NCBI GenBank assembly: GCA_014607495.2
Contig: CP053152.1
Coordinates: forward strand, 12,135,899-12,199,898
Direction of reading: 5' to 3'
Length of the DNA: 64,000 bases
DNA from: Carposina sasakii
Taxonomy: Eukaryota > Arthropoda > Insecta > Lepidoptera > Carposinidae
How positions within the stretch are numbered: the first letter of the stretch is position 1; each line of letters opens with the position of its first letter. Both the position numbers and the translations under genes were made by a program. Below are positions 43,461 to 56,037 of this stretch, one piece after another. The notes beneath the pieces were generated by a model. The model ran no database searches. It was not told the origin of the DNA and was given only the letters and a program-made list of their open reading frames with translations.

Positions 43461-46189
43461 CACACTTCTGTTTAATTTTTCATATCCCATGTCTATGTTT
43501 AAAATGAGTAGTGCCCATCTGTATTGCCTACACATTTTATGATTCTAAATTGGAGCCCTCGATATCCAAGTTAACAAGGTCCAGATAACAAGCCTTCCCG
43601 TCTTTTGTCACGTTTTATCATTTTTATGTATCAAATATATTGTTGACGTTTATTTCACCTCATGATATAACCTAGTTACTTTCATGGTACCGGGACCATG
43701 ATGTCCGGCTATGTTCTCTCGAACTTCTCTCAATTAATAAGATAGGCTATCTCATAAGACCATTATAAAAAGTGGCCCTCAATGAAAAACTATTAACATA
43801 GACATAATGATCATATAATATATAATATAATATTGGATAATTCTAAGACCTATTTATTTAATGATTGCGGAGTAAAGTTAGGCTCCGCCGCGGCGTTTCC
43901 ACTCTACGTTTATTAAAGCTGAAGAGTAATTTAGCTAAGCGATGCAATTTTTTCAACGCCAACTTAAAATGTACCTACATAATATCCCGCTAATAGTGAA
44001 TGTACCCGCATCCTCGTATAAACCACAGTTTCCGCCATAAAGTCCCCCGACATGAGCGCTAGCGTCTTCGTAACTCAAACACTGTTGCATCTATTTTATT
44101 TAGTTCTATGAAATTCCACGGGACTTTGCTATTGAAACAGACAATACAATGATGGGAACACAGAGACTACACGTGTTCATGCCCGTGTGAACGCGCAACC
44201 CTTTGTTTAGACGTTCAGGGAGAAACTATAAACAAAGTGGTAACTGATAGGTTTTGGGAATTTGAAAAACATAATAAAGTAAGTTCGAATAAGTTATAGG
44301 AATTTTTAATGTTGTAGTATATTATATCGATTTTAACGATTTGTAGGTATTTGTCGAGAAGTTGCAATTAATTAATCACTATTTCGACCCTTAAGCATAC
44401 AGTTATGGACATATAGGTACCTACCTAGACCTCGCGGATGAAATCGCGGGGATTAAGTAAAAACTAGTTTTACAAAATTTTAATATAAATTTTATAGCTA
44501 CTGTACATGATAAGTAGAAATCTTTAGTATAGTATACCTACACATGATTATAAAATGATTTTTTGATAATATTTAAATAAAATTAAGCATATTTACCTAC
44601 ATTCTTCTGAGAAGTGTGTATTTTTGACATACCTACGCGGTTATAGAACGCGGCGACATGTTGGTACCTATAAATAACCTGAATTGATTTACCTATAATA
44701 GGAACGTGATTTTTGTAAGTGTAGTAGACAAACCTAGTAGTGAAAATGACATTATTTATAAATATACTGAAGAATCTCAAGGTAGGAAATGGGTGAATTT
44801 CAACAACCTCGATTTTTGACTAATTACGCTGGCGAAATTTTATATTCACTTTCTATAACTTTTTTGTATTCGAAGTAATAGCTAAAAATATATAATATTT
44901 AGTCATATGGTACACATTTTTAAAAACGTATTATTTCTTGAGATATCTGCATTTAAAAATTTCAATCGCCACCGATATTATTATCAAACCACCGAAATTG
45001 TTAATCTCTCCACTGAAATTTATTACAACCAGCGGAATTATAAATACAGGAGAACATCATACGAATTACCTGTTTATTTATCTTCTGTTATCTGATATAA
45101 TAATGTTTATCATCATGATTATAGCTTAGAAACTATGATAACAAATTTAAGGAACACGTTAACAGTTAGGGAAATATTTTATTACATACTTTAAAATGCT
45201 TCCTAGTGAGTTTTTTCTTAGCATAAAACGTAGTGGCCATGGTATCTCCTTTAAGATCTCGCAGTTCTGACTAGCCCATTTCAGGAACCTAGCCGTATTT
45301 ATTTATATGTACGTAAAAATCTTCAAAAAACAGAAATAAGGATCATTTCTTTTCACATGTGAAAGTGCACCTCGTTAGCTACCTTTATATATAAGGAACA
45401 CCCCATCCGGAAATTCACGGAGATATGACATTTTATGATTTTTTTTATTAAATCTCCTTTTAGAGGAGTAGAATGGCATATAAGAAATGAATCACATTTT
45501 ATACTTTGACCTCCCAAAAATCTATCAACATGGAATGGTCAAGCAAAATTTGTTAAATGTTTTTGCCAATTAAGCCCCTACTCTTTCAAAATAATATACT
45601 GCGTCACGTGTATCCTTTATCAAACTAAATTCCTTATTTAATAAGCTACTCAAAAAGGTGTAACTTATTATGAGAAAGCTTACCAGCAGCTGACCAGTAA
45701 AGGTTTCGAAAAATACATTCCGTGGCGTTACAGCCTATAGCAGTGTTATATTGAGGCAAGTAGAATGTAGAACTCTTCTGTTATCATCAAGTGTACTTGT
45801 TCAAGCTACTCGGGTTTATCGCAAAGTTACTCGGGTTTATTCGTAACTGTTCATTTATAGTAGCAATTTTGGGTGGTTTCATTGAGGTTGAACTGAAGGC
45901 CAAGTCATAATCAATATCACAAAACGTGGGATAATAATTATGTGCATGAGTACATCTACTAGGCCAGTAGAACATTCAATATATAGACATTTTTTCTGAG
46001 AACAGTCAGGACTCGAAAAAATATAACATTCTTATTGGTCAGCTATTAATATTGAGAGATGAATCTTAAGTGCCTGGAAGAACTTAGTTCATTTAGGAAC
46101 GGTTCCCTTCCTATGATCTTATAACGTCTACTTGTCGATATGTGTACTTATGCTGTCTATCGATTGACCTACAGTGCTCAGACTGCATC

Positions 46190-46420
46190 AGGAACACCAT
46201 TAGGTATGCTAATCGCCTACCAAAAAGGAACTGGACAGTAAAAGTGCCGGCCATGTTAGTCGTTTAGACACCGAAAGATAGACGAACAGTGCAACTGGCT
46301 GGATGCTACAGAGCGGCTGCCTGGGGTAAGAGTAAGACGAGATGGAGGTGGCGGTATGACCTCGATTCGAGTTGAACTGCATCATGAAAAGGCCTTTGGA
46401 TAGCAGTAAGATTCCTATGC
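46190..46420 (+). pseudogene. degenerate 3' coding end of an RTE-like LINE
   Basis: The plus strand reads RRTVQLAGCYRAAAWGKSKT then RWRWRYDLDS. This echoes the C-terminal block (GRPRTRWRDDLD type) of endonuclease-reverse transcriptases. Stops interrupt the frame. Confidence 0.4.
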
Positions 46421-48149
46421 TATAATATATATATTATAATGTCAGTTCATCACCTTTGTATTTTTTAAATTTGACTACAAACTTAGGTTACTTGTTAAAA
46501 AAGGTTGTCGCGCCCTAGGATAGCACTTTTAAAATTCTTATTAGTCAGCTGTTGGTAAGCTTTTTCATAATTATACCTTTTGAATGTAGTTTAATGAAGT
46601 GTGCGAATTACGTGAAATCATTATTTTGAATGAATAGGAAAGAATCAGGAAAAAAAATTATAAACCTTTTGGTAATTGTACTTTGACAATGCCAAGTTGA
46701 TGTCTGTTGTTTTGTCTCCAATAATTATTTATTTATCTAGTTGAATTACTGAAATATACACGTATTTTAGTTTTTTTATGCATTTCCATTTAATAATAAG
46801 GTAGTTAATATTTAATTTTAATTTTAGGTTCTATTATTGTTATTTTAATACTGTTATTATGAAATAAACTTAGTCAAAACATACAATTTTACCCATAATA
46901 AGGTGATTTTAAAAACATTACAAAATGGGGCATAACCCTGAAGCCGTATTTTTTTTAATGGGTCTTCCTACCCATAAAGGTAGAAAATGGGCTGTACTTT
47001 TACATCTCAATAGAAATAATACCCGTTTTCCAGTCATCCTGTATACAAAAAGACAAAATAGCAATTACGGTGACATTATTAAATTACGGTGGCCCTCTTT
47101 TTTGCCACCGGAGCCACTGGAGTTGCGACACCGTACTTAGAATTAAGTAACAAATTTCAAATTATAAAGGACACTATTATTTTAATTGTAATAATTCATT
47201 TGCAATTACGTCGATACATCTAATCTTTAATCATCTGTAAAATTTCTTTTATAAACAGCTTTTTAGTTTTTTAAATACACATTACACCGTTATATGATAA
47301 ATTTGCATTCCTGCGCCACCGCAGGTTATACTTACGTTTTTGGCGGGAAAACTGTTCAGTGTATCAAATATCCTTGTACTTAGTATACGATGGCTTGACA
47401 GAGCAGTGCGGGGAAAGATAGCTTAGCATCTATCTCATTCATTATGATGAAATAGTGTAATGTTCAAAATGCGCCAGCGTTATTGACTTTTTCCGCGGGA
47501 CATTTTTAAAAAGCTGTTACAGGTATTACCGGGTTAAGTTAAATTTCTGCTCATGGTGTAAATAATAGTGTCATTTAATGTATTTTTAAAATATGTATGT
47601 ATTCTGTTAAATTAATTCACCCGAAAATTGAAATAGCCAAATTTATTTTTGCAAATGAAGTGGGGACATAGCACCGCAATTAGATTTAGAGCCTTTGATA
47701 ATTTTTTTAATGCGTAAACAAATAGATTTTGGTCTTAAGTTTTAAACGTTAGTCTAGATCACTGTCTGAACTTAATGAAAAAAAATTAATAAATGTGCAT
47801 TTTGCACTTTCCACTACGATTTTCATCCACGCCGCGCTAAAAACGTACCTGGGAAATTCACCCAAATATGCCAATCTGTAGGTAATACTACTTAGTACCT
47901 ATCTAGAACTAAACTTATGTCTAAGTTATTTCTATTTAACATTATAATGTTACCTGATGATTAGATGACTATCACATATTTCTAAAGGTCAGTTCTTCTG
48001 GTTCTGGTTCTTAAAATAAGGAGCGCCACCAACAATTAGCAGACTAACGCATTTGAGCTACTATGATAAATTGCTCATAACACTTTATTAGGAGTAGGTA
48101 ACTTACATAGTGTTAATAATAAAAAATTAAATTTTAGTGTGGTAGGACT

Positions 48150-48569
48150 CACTGGCGGACTAACTTTTTGAGGCCCGGGGCGGTCTTTAATTTTAGGGCC
48201 CCCTGGCGCCCGCCCTCCAGATTTACTGAATTAAACAAATGCAGATAGATAGAAACTAAAATTTTAATCAATATTTTTTAACATTACAGCTTTCAAATAA
48301 AAAACAAGCAACCACACTACAAGTAATTAAAATTAATTACAAACATTTCAAATTGTGTTTTCTAGCTTTTAATGCACTAAATTTATTAATAACGTCATCA
48401 AAATCCAAAACCGATGCTGCTTTTCTTTCAATCGACAAAATATTGACTATTATTAAAATATTCTCTGAGTAGACAAGGAATTTTTTTTTTAAATATGCCA
48501 ATCCGAGGCCCCTCAGTTGTGGGGCCCGGGGCGGACCGCCCCCACCGCCCCCCTGTTAGTCCGCCAGTG
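48150..48569. mobile_element. hAT-like MITE with 8-bp target duplication
   Basis: The ends CACTGGCGGACTAAC and its exact reverse complement are flanked by GTAGGACT at 48142-48149 and 48570-48577. Inside the ends, GGCCCGGGGCGG recurs inverted. The 420-bp body is AT-rich with no frame. An 8-bp duplication is the hallmark of hAT transposases. Confidence 0.88.
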
Positions 48570-48810
48570 GTAGGACTTACTTCTCTCTAGCCTATTTGCT
48601 ATCCAAGTTAAATTTGGTAAGTAGAGTTATAAAAAATATTAAAGTATTTACAATAAAGGGTAACTTGGACTAATTGAATTTGCCCATAAATGGAAAAAAT
48701 ATGTAGGTACGAGTAGATACTAACTAATGTCAATTTCTTCTCTCATCTCATATACCTATGCTACAATTAAAGTCAGCAAAAACAAAGTTAAGGATGTATT
48801 GGAATAACAA

Positions 48811-49065
48811 TAGGTTTGTAAAGGACATGAAGTTTAAAAATAACAAATACAGAATACACAACAAAACGGGGCTTTACTTATTTGCTTACAAAAATCGCTG
48901 ACAACATTAGATATTTAGATATTTGATATGAATGTAATAGGTCTATAAAGGACACAAAGTGTGAAAATAACAAGTACAGAATATAACAAAACGGGGAATA
49001 CAGGGTCTTTACTTATTAGCTTACAAAAATACTGGTAACATTAGATATTTGATATGAATGTAAGT
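48811..49065 (+). repeat. two-unit tandem duplication, ~127-bp period
   Basis: Units at about 48811-48937 and 48938-49065 share AAATAACAA-TACAGAATA, ACAAAACGGGG, CTTTACTTATT and ATTAGATATTTGATATGAAT. The second unit has a small insertion (AATACAGGGT). Confidence 0.7.
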
Positions 49066-49171
49066 AACTTAGCCAATTTGGTAAATTAGACGAAGTGCTA
49101 GAAGCTAGATTTTTTTATTCCGAAACTTATATTACCTATACCGTAATATTAGTCATTTTGCGTTACCTATA

Positions 49172-49426
49172 TCCTACTAATATTATAGGTATAAACGCGA
49201 AAGTTTGTGAGTATGGATGGATGGATGGATGTAGGTATGGATGTTTGTAACTCTTTCACGTAAAAATGGCTGGAGTGATTTTAATAAAATTTGGTATGGA
49301 GTTAGCTGACACCCTGTATTAACACAAAGGCTACTTTTTATCCCGGGAAAATATTTTTATCCCGGATAATTTCGACATTTTGTTTTTTCTGCAGTCCACG
49401 CGGACGGAGTCCCGGGCGTCCACTAG
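49172..49426 (+). mobile_element. complete non-autonomous Helitron
   Basis: It begins TCCTACTAATATTATA and ends in a GC-rich hairpin region (GGACGGAGTCCCGGGCGTCC) followed by ACTAG. It is inserted between A and T, as Helitrons are. It contains ATGGATGGATGGATG, CTTTTTATCCCGGGAAAA and CCGGATAATTTCGACATTTT. At 255 bp it has no Rep/helicase gene. Fragments of the family occur at 27651, 30248 and 61756. Confidence 0.8.
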
Positions 49427-49780
49427 TGCGGAATATTTACTACTCTATTCTTTTGTTGAAAACTCTATTCAGACTAAGTAAATTCTATTCAAAAATTCAG
49501 GATCTAAAGTGCTAAGACCATTTGTGTAGGAAGAACACTCAATTTTATTGTCACGCGGCGCGCCGGAGCGAGTTTCCGCTTTTTCACGGTCCGATATGGT
49601 AGAACACTCTCTTACATCGTTTATGCATTAGCCGCAATTTCATCGGCCACCATTTCTAGTACTAAATCATCCTTTTTGTTACCAGAAAAATAAGAGGAAT
49701 TTTCGATTTTTAGCTACATTGTGGACGGACATTAGTAGAGCTATGTTAGGTTAATATAGGTGATTGTTGTATTCACACAC

Positions 49781-50007
49781 AGTCTCGAGCACACCGGATG
49801 CGTATGCATGTACGTAAGCGTAAGCGTAGACGTACACGTACCTCTGAGTTTAATGTATGGAACTGTCACCGCTTGACGTCTATGCTTACGTCTACGCATA
49901 CGCATCCGGTCTGCCCGTGCCTATACAGTTCCATACATTACAACTCATAGAGGTACGTGTACATCTACGCTTACGTGTACGCATACGCATCCGGTGTGCT
50001 CGAGCCT
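49781..50007. mobile_element. palindromic hexamer-rich MITE, copy 2
   Basis: TCTCGAGCACACCGGATGCG on the left and its inverted match on the right (CATCCGGTGTGCTCGAGCC). CGTAAGCGTAAGCGTAGACG is one of the hexamer runs. The TAA flank seen in copy 1 is not evident here. Confidence 0.72.
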
Positions 50008-50329
50008 CTCTCACACTAAAGTCTAGTATCATGAGTGAAAATGCAATGTAAATAACAAATTTTATACACATCCTGTGCTAATGCAAGGGACTTCACGAGA
50101 ATATATCAGCTGCATCTCCTTTCGTGCATGTCGTACTCGTGTAGTTAATTTCGGGAACACTGTCATGTTTATACTATATTTCGGAGTGGCCAGGGCGCAG
50201 TATTGGTGAAGGAGTATCATCAGGTGCAATGGGTAGCACATCATCATGGTCCACTATGTAGTAAAATGTGATTCAGGTGTGGACAGTTTCATAATTAAGA
50301 CGTGTGCACAGTACGGATGCCACAATTGG

Positions 50330-50860
50330 ACTGAGCTCGTGCCAACCGAGCCATTTTTTTTTTTAGAAATGATACACTGATGATAGCCTGAAGGGCTTTG
50401 TCATCTTCACCGGGCTACTTGGTGTGCGCTGAAGGTGCACAACCGAATGGTTTAAACCTACGCGACCAGTGCACCCCAGATGCAGCTGGGGCTTTGTCGC
50501 TTGGGGAACTAAACAAAGGTTTATATGACTATTTGTAGGATGGCTGGTAGGGTCGATGCCCAGCAGCGTCCTACTTTCGACTCTACCTACTAAGGGTTCC
50601 TGAAAAACCCACCGCTAAAGAACCTTCGAAACAACTGCGGTGGAGCTGTGTTGGCCAAACGAGTCAGATCAGGGCTGCCTACTTTGGTCAGTCACCTGTC
50701 TGGTGTGTGTTGCGCCAACCGAGCCATACCGAGCGCCCGGCTTTTATACCTGCACCCGAGCCTCGCACGACCGCGCATCGTCGCCTGATTCACAGAGTGA
50801 AGACATCGTCTTAGTTCCGACCTGTTTACACTTGGGCTTCTAATAAGTGAAAGAGTATGA
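50330..50860. other. unclassified GC-richer segment, possible retroelement remnant
   Basis: This segment is clearly more GC-rich than its surroundings. It contains two related pieces, CGTGCCAACCGAGCCA (about 50339) and TTGCGCCAACCGAGCCATAC (about 50708). A T10-plus run lies at about 50355-50365 and could be the A-tail of a minus-strand retroposon. No protein family was recognised. Confidence 0.3.
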
Positions 50861-51149
50861 TTTGAATTAAATTAGAGGCTTGCGCCGACATATATTATGT
50901 ATGTATTAATACATTTACTCGTAGAAACTCGTGGAAACAAACATCAACATTGACTAAATCAAGTCAGCCTCTACTAGGCCCAAGAACCATAAGCTTCATA
51001 AACACCATCACTTTGAATTGCCCCAATCTGGCGTACATTAAAAGATACAAAAATACGCGCAGATACAAAAAGTAAACAATATAACAATATTCAAACTAAC
51101 ATTATTTTTCGGTGGTTTTTCGGAAGGACCACCAAGATGCCAGTACCTT

Positions 51150-53215
51150 TATTTTATTTTTATTTTATTTATTTAACAAAAATCCACAGCTATTCTTACA
51201 GATTATACATTAAAAATAGACATAGAATAAAGCCAATTAAGGATTTCATTATCTATACTTAAACAATTAAAACCAGCAAAATCGGAAACAGTGCATAAGA
51301 TACGTGTGTTTAGCCCTAGGCTAGAAATACTAAGGTATAATTTATAATAATGATTCTTGTGTTGTGTGAGGGCTTTTGTAATTGGATGAGTGTATGTGAG
51401 TGTGAGTGCGTGTGTAGATTTATCACCATGGAATAAAATAAAACAATAATCACTTGGGACCAGACCACTACCAATAAACAAATCTAGCAAGTTCAGGTGG
51501 TGTGATAGGGAAGGACAACATGGAGCCTGTTAAGAGTGGGATTTGTCATAGTTATTTTGTTACTTCATTCTTGTCTTCACCTAAGCATAATAAGACCTTT
51601 TTCTTAAATGTGGGTTTACTTGAGTGAAATAGGTCTATGTCTGAGAAAAGAGCATTATAAGTGTTTGGTATCCTAATACATGGACAGTTAGATGCAAAAT
51701 TGGTGCGAGAGAATGGAATGGCAAAGAGCTTTGTATGTCTGGTTCGCCTAGATGGAACAGCCAGTTTCAAAATTTCGGACACTAAACGAGAACAGTCAAG
51801 GGCACCCGAGCATACGTCATGCAGAAGCGACATGTCGGCTACAACACGACGCTGTTTTAGTGTCGTTAGGTTAAAATGTTTACACGAATCCACATAACTT
51901 ATGTTTGGCCTGTGTGTACGAAAGTTAAGGAATTTAAGGAACTTTTGTTGCATAGCTTCTAGTGCATTTTCGTGAGTAATGTATTGTGGATTCCAGATCG
52001 GGCTACAATACTCAAGTACACTACGAACATATGCAAAATAAATTATTTTTATACAAGTAGGATCAGTAAACTCTCTACATACACGTATCAAAAACCCTAA
52101 GTTTCTATAGGATTTCTTTTTTACTGACTCAAAATGAGCTGAGAATGTTATTTTCGAATCAAGAACGATGCCAAGGTCTTTAATAGTTTTACCCTTATTC
52201 AGGACCGCGTTTTGTAGTTTGTAGTAAGCTAAGATTGGGCATGTTTTCCTGGTAAAACTCACTTGTATACATTTTGATGTGTTTACACTCTTCTAACCGG
52301 TTAAGGTCTTCTTGAAGATGCTGTGAATCCAGCTGGGTTTTAACATTCATATAAATCTTTTTATCATCTGCGTAAAGTAAAAATTTACTGTACTTGAAGC
52401 AATGGTTTATGTCGAACAGGTATGCCGCATATAATAATGGGCCAAGCAGGGAACCCTGTGGGACTCCAGAGGGAATATCCACGTAGTTGGAACGGTGTCC
52501 ACCTATAACCACAGCCTGTCTGCGATTAGACACGTACAACTTTGTCCATCTAAGAAGGTCACCGTGTATGCCCAGTATTTGTAGCTTACGTAGCAAGAAG
52601 ATGTGGTCGACCCTATCAAAAGCTTTTTCGAAATCGGTATAGACCACATCAACCTGTCCGTGGGAATCCATTCCGCACAGTACGTCACTAACAAATACTG
52701 CCAAGTTTGACGTTGTAGATAAAGCCGTGTTGCTCCTCAGGGATGCCTTGCATCAGAACTGGATAGATGTGGTCAAGAATGAGCTTCTCAAAGAGTTTTC
52801 CAAATGTGTTTAAAATTGAGATAGGCCTATAGTGTTCTACGTGTAACTTAGATTCTTTTTTACGGAACAATAAGTGCTTTCTTCCACATAGACGGAAATA
52901 CACCTTCATGCACTGATCGAGTAAATATGATGCTAAGAGGCATCGATAGAGAATCATTGCATCGTTTAATAAAGGCGGGTGGGATACCGTCGCTACCAGG
53001 TCCCTTACTAGAATCAATATTGCTCAGGAGTTTAGATATGTGTTCTTTGGTGAAACTAAGCGTGTTAATCATGTTTTCAAATGAGCAGTGGGTCTCAACA
53101 AGGGGATAGACAACAGCTGGCTTTACGAACATCTCAAAAAAGACACTAAAGGCCTTACAAATCTCAGCCTCTCCGCATACCTTATCAGTTCCAGTGTACA
53201 TGGTACTTGGATAAC
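51150..53215 (-). mobile_element. 5'-truncated jockey/CR1-like LINE with broken reverse transcriptase
   Basis: The minus strand, in order, reads DSSKGPGSDGIPPAFIKRC (from 52860-53201), HYRPISILNTFGKLFEKL (52688-53017), YTDFEKAFDRVDH, SGVPQGSLLGPLLYA and FLLYADDKKIYM (52195-52704), then KTIKDLGIVLDSKITFSAHF and YVRSVLEYCSPIWNP (51552-52262). These are the reverse-transcriptase fingers, palm (with the YADD catalytic motif) and the C-terminal region of jockey/CR1-type LINEs. Three frame changes are needed to link them, so this copy is dead. The 3' end at about 51150-51175 is an AAATAAAATAAA-like tail. The 5' half (endonuclease, ORF1) is missing. Confidence 0.9.
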
Positions 53216-53219
53216 CCGA

Positions 53220-53674
53220 GTTACCCGAGAACTGGATATACGCAAACTTCAGCCTTAAAGAACTTCGACATCATCACAGCACTCCGCAATAAGGTATCAC
53301 AGCAGTATCACCTCTCCTCTCCCTTTCCACGACAGCAGCAGCACCATGCCAGAAGCCAGCAGATTCACAAAAAGCCGCCACGATAGCTTCCTGGACCTGT
53401 TCGCAACGCAAACATGCAATGCCATCACGGCACAACATGTTCACAGCCCACGCGCAGACCAGAACACATCAGCCGCATCACGTTCATAGTCACCTCAAAG
53501 ACAAGAATGCATCGCCGCAACACGTTCCCAGTCGACTCACCGACCAAAACACATCTCGCCTGCAAGCTCGTCGCAACCACTTTCCGGTTGACTCACTGAC
53601 CCGAATGCATACTGCGAGAGCACACGCTGGGTGCTGCCGAAGACTTATCGACCTCCGGCCTGGAAGGGGAATGA
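53220..53674 (+). other. possible 3' internal region of an LTR element with polypurine tract
   Basis: The stretch has weak internal repetition (CATCACG, AACACATC and GACTCACTGACC-type units). It ends in GGAAGGGGAATGA at about 53662-53674, immediately followed by TGTAGCGGAGCC. A purine tract just before a TG start is how the 3' LTR of a retrotransposon begins. A second LTR was not found, so the element cannot be confirmed. Confidence 0.3.
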
Positions 53675-54772
53675 TGTAGCGGAGCCATCTATCGGATGCA
53701 GGAGAGAACCACAATGGAATGCAAAATCCTAGAACGTGATATCGAAGTTTCTCACAATTATTGGAATATATACATGAGCCAAACAACGACTAGGGGCCTG
53801 GTGGGGCCGGAAGCGCTTCCCTTTTCACCACACCCACAAGCCTGTCAAAATACGATAGATATAGCCGCCATGTTGAATTTTGTATAGAGACGATACGATA
53901 TCGTACCATACAATATCCACGATGCGTGGTCATGCTAGGGGGGGCTGGTCTTTCAAATATTTACCTACGTACATTTTCTTAGTCTTTAAGAAGAATTTAT
54001 ATTATACCGATGTTTTATAACATAAGTCCACCTTTTCATGTGTCGCAGGACAGCCAGTATTTATCATGTGACCAACTAAAAATAATAATGTTTTATGTTA
54101 TTTGCCTCTATAATGCCTATATTTGATAACCATTAGATACAAATTATAGTTGCTGTTTTCCCTACTGATTTTCTTTATGATGCTGCAGTTACCTATACCC
54201 GATTTTGAGGATATAACCGTGTGTATATGTATATACGATACAGTAATTATAACTTCAAATAAGAAACGTGTATGAAGCTAATGCCAATACAATTACCTCT
54301 TAGTTAGTTGCCTATTGTCCATATAATTAAAGATCCATGTCTATAAAATAAATAAAAATATAACTTTATATAACTCTAAAGCGAGAGAGAGACGCCATAT
54401 CGCTAAAATTGAATTGAAACTCTAAAATTAAGCATAAATAATGAAATTAAAGTCTCTTATTTATTTGTAGGTATGTCAGTGGACACATAAATAATAAGGG
54501 CGGGCGAGCTTAGAAAATCCACAATGCCACCCGCCGCCCTGCGATACGAGTATTCACAGTGGGCGGGCGGCGTTACTCTGCGAACCCGTGATATTATAAT
54601 TTTACATGATGAATTTACTTTTAATTTACTGTTATTTACAGAATTTTGTAGATTCTGACCGTCACAGTTAAGCTTAAACTTTAAGTTATTCCTACCTGTC
54701 CCTTTCTGTCTTAGCCAATTAGGTTAAGGATGGAGAGAGACAGACATGATTTATTTAAAGTTTAGGTTTTAA
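53675..54772. other. no gene seen; may start with a solo or truncated LTR
   Basis: No coding signal. ACGATACGATATCGTACC at about 53892 is a short palindrome. A CG-rich inverted pair (CCCGCCGCCC and GGGCGGGCGGC) lies at 54531-54572. Confidence 0.35.
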
Positions 54773-54955
54773 AGGCTCGAGCACACCGGATGCGTAACGT
54801 AACCACGTACGTAACCACGTCGTAGTCACGCGAGTGGTTATGACGTACTCCGATGTCACACCGGGTAATGCATACGTATACGCACACGCTCACGCATACG
54901 CAGTTAGCTGGGTACGTAACGGAGGCTGTTCGTGCCCGGATGCGGCAACCATAAT
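54773..54955. mobile_element. palindromic hexamer-rich MITE, copy 3, right end missing
   Basis: AGGCTCGAGCACACCGGATG directly after TAA, then CGTAACGTAACCACGTACGT-type units and ATACGCACACGCTCACGCAT. The right terminal repeat is lost. Confidence 0.6.
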
Positions 54956-55009
54956 TTTTCGTTGCGTTTTGCACGATGTCTCCAAACAGTACTTAACTAC
55001 ATTATACTT

Positions 55010-55075
55010 ACATACATACATACATAAAAATCACGCCTCTTTCCCGGAGGGGTAGGCAGAGATCACAGATCTCCA
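55010..55075 (+). repeat. (CATA)n-led dispersed repeat, short copy
   Basis: ACATACATACATACAT leads into ATCACGCCTCTTTCCCGG and GGGTAGGCAGAG, as in 24556-24775. Confidence 0.55.
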
Positions 55076-55559
55076 TTTGCTACGATCCTGACTCACCTCT
55101 TTCGCTTCATCTACTTTCATGATATTCTTCATGCACGTTCGTCGGTTTAGGGTACTCTTGACCTGACCTTTCTCTAAAATTTCACCAATTTGAATGTATA
55201 ACAATAATATAAGATACCCTTGATCCCGCAGACAAACTGTTTTAACAGTTTTGTGGGACTTCAACTTAGAAATAAGTTTTACACTGTATTTATAATAATA
55301 ATAATAAATAAATATTACTAAATTATTATATGTATAGATGAATCCATGTTTTGTATGGTCTCGTTGACATTAATATGTTTGCTTAGAATAATAGAGCGGA
55401 GCGAATACCAATCATTAATCTAAAGTGTGTTTGCTACTAAACCAGTTCACATAGTTTTTTTTACAGTGGTAATAATTGAAAATAAATAAAGGCGTATATA
55501 TATATATGCGAGCCAGATGCTTAATTTGAACTTTTATAATACTGAGATTCAATTCATAT

Positions 55560-56037
55560 TGTTACGTACTGGGTACGGGTGATTCGGAGCTGCCGATTAA
55601 AAGGGAGGCGTAGGTGTTAGAACTCTTTATTAGGTGGAGCAGGTTACAAGATTACAACACTAATCAAACTTTAACTCTAAACACAGCACTAAACTATCAC
55701 TTCCTTCACTATCGCTGGTATCGTTTTCCTTAGCTTGTTTAGCTTCTCAATCTTATAACAAGACTGAACTAAGACTGACTGCGTTGGCCGAGATCCGTCG
55801 TATTTATACGGTTCGACGTTCGGTCCCGAACATTCGGGAATATACCCGAGCGACCCATCTACAAAAACCCCGTAGGTGTTATCCGGGCAAGCCTGGAACG
55901 TTCTAGGGCGTTCATTCAACAATCCATATACCAAACACGCTGAGATTACAATGGAACATGCTAGTAAACGATATCGCGTTCTACTCTGCTACTAGCGACA
56001 TCTAGTGAGTCAATGGGTAAACTACCCGATCGTAACA
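55560..56037 (-). repeat. 3' LTR
   Basis: TGTTACG...CGTAACA ends. Preceded on the minus strand by the purine tract AGGAAGGGGGCAG. It contains the last ~25 codons of the internal frame. Confidence 0.9.

Larger units (their letters stand above)
42600..48141. other. intergenic, no gene seen
   Basis: AT-rich. It contains a left-half MITE family 2 piece (about 43286-43460, GGTGTAACAAAAAGGGATCC) and a LINE remnant at 46190-46420. The frames at 43149-43535 and 46925-47140 have no recognisable features. Confidence 0.5.

Noticed and set aside
43149..43535. A 128-codon minus-strand gene
   Set aside because: It overlaps a MITE family 2 fragment and is low in complexity.
46925..47140. A small protein of 71 residues
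   Set aside because: The ATG context is reasonable, but no domain, no signal sequence and no repeat or paralogue is visible. Evidence is too thin to list as a gene.
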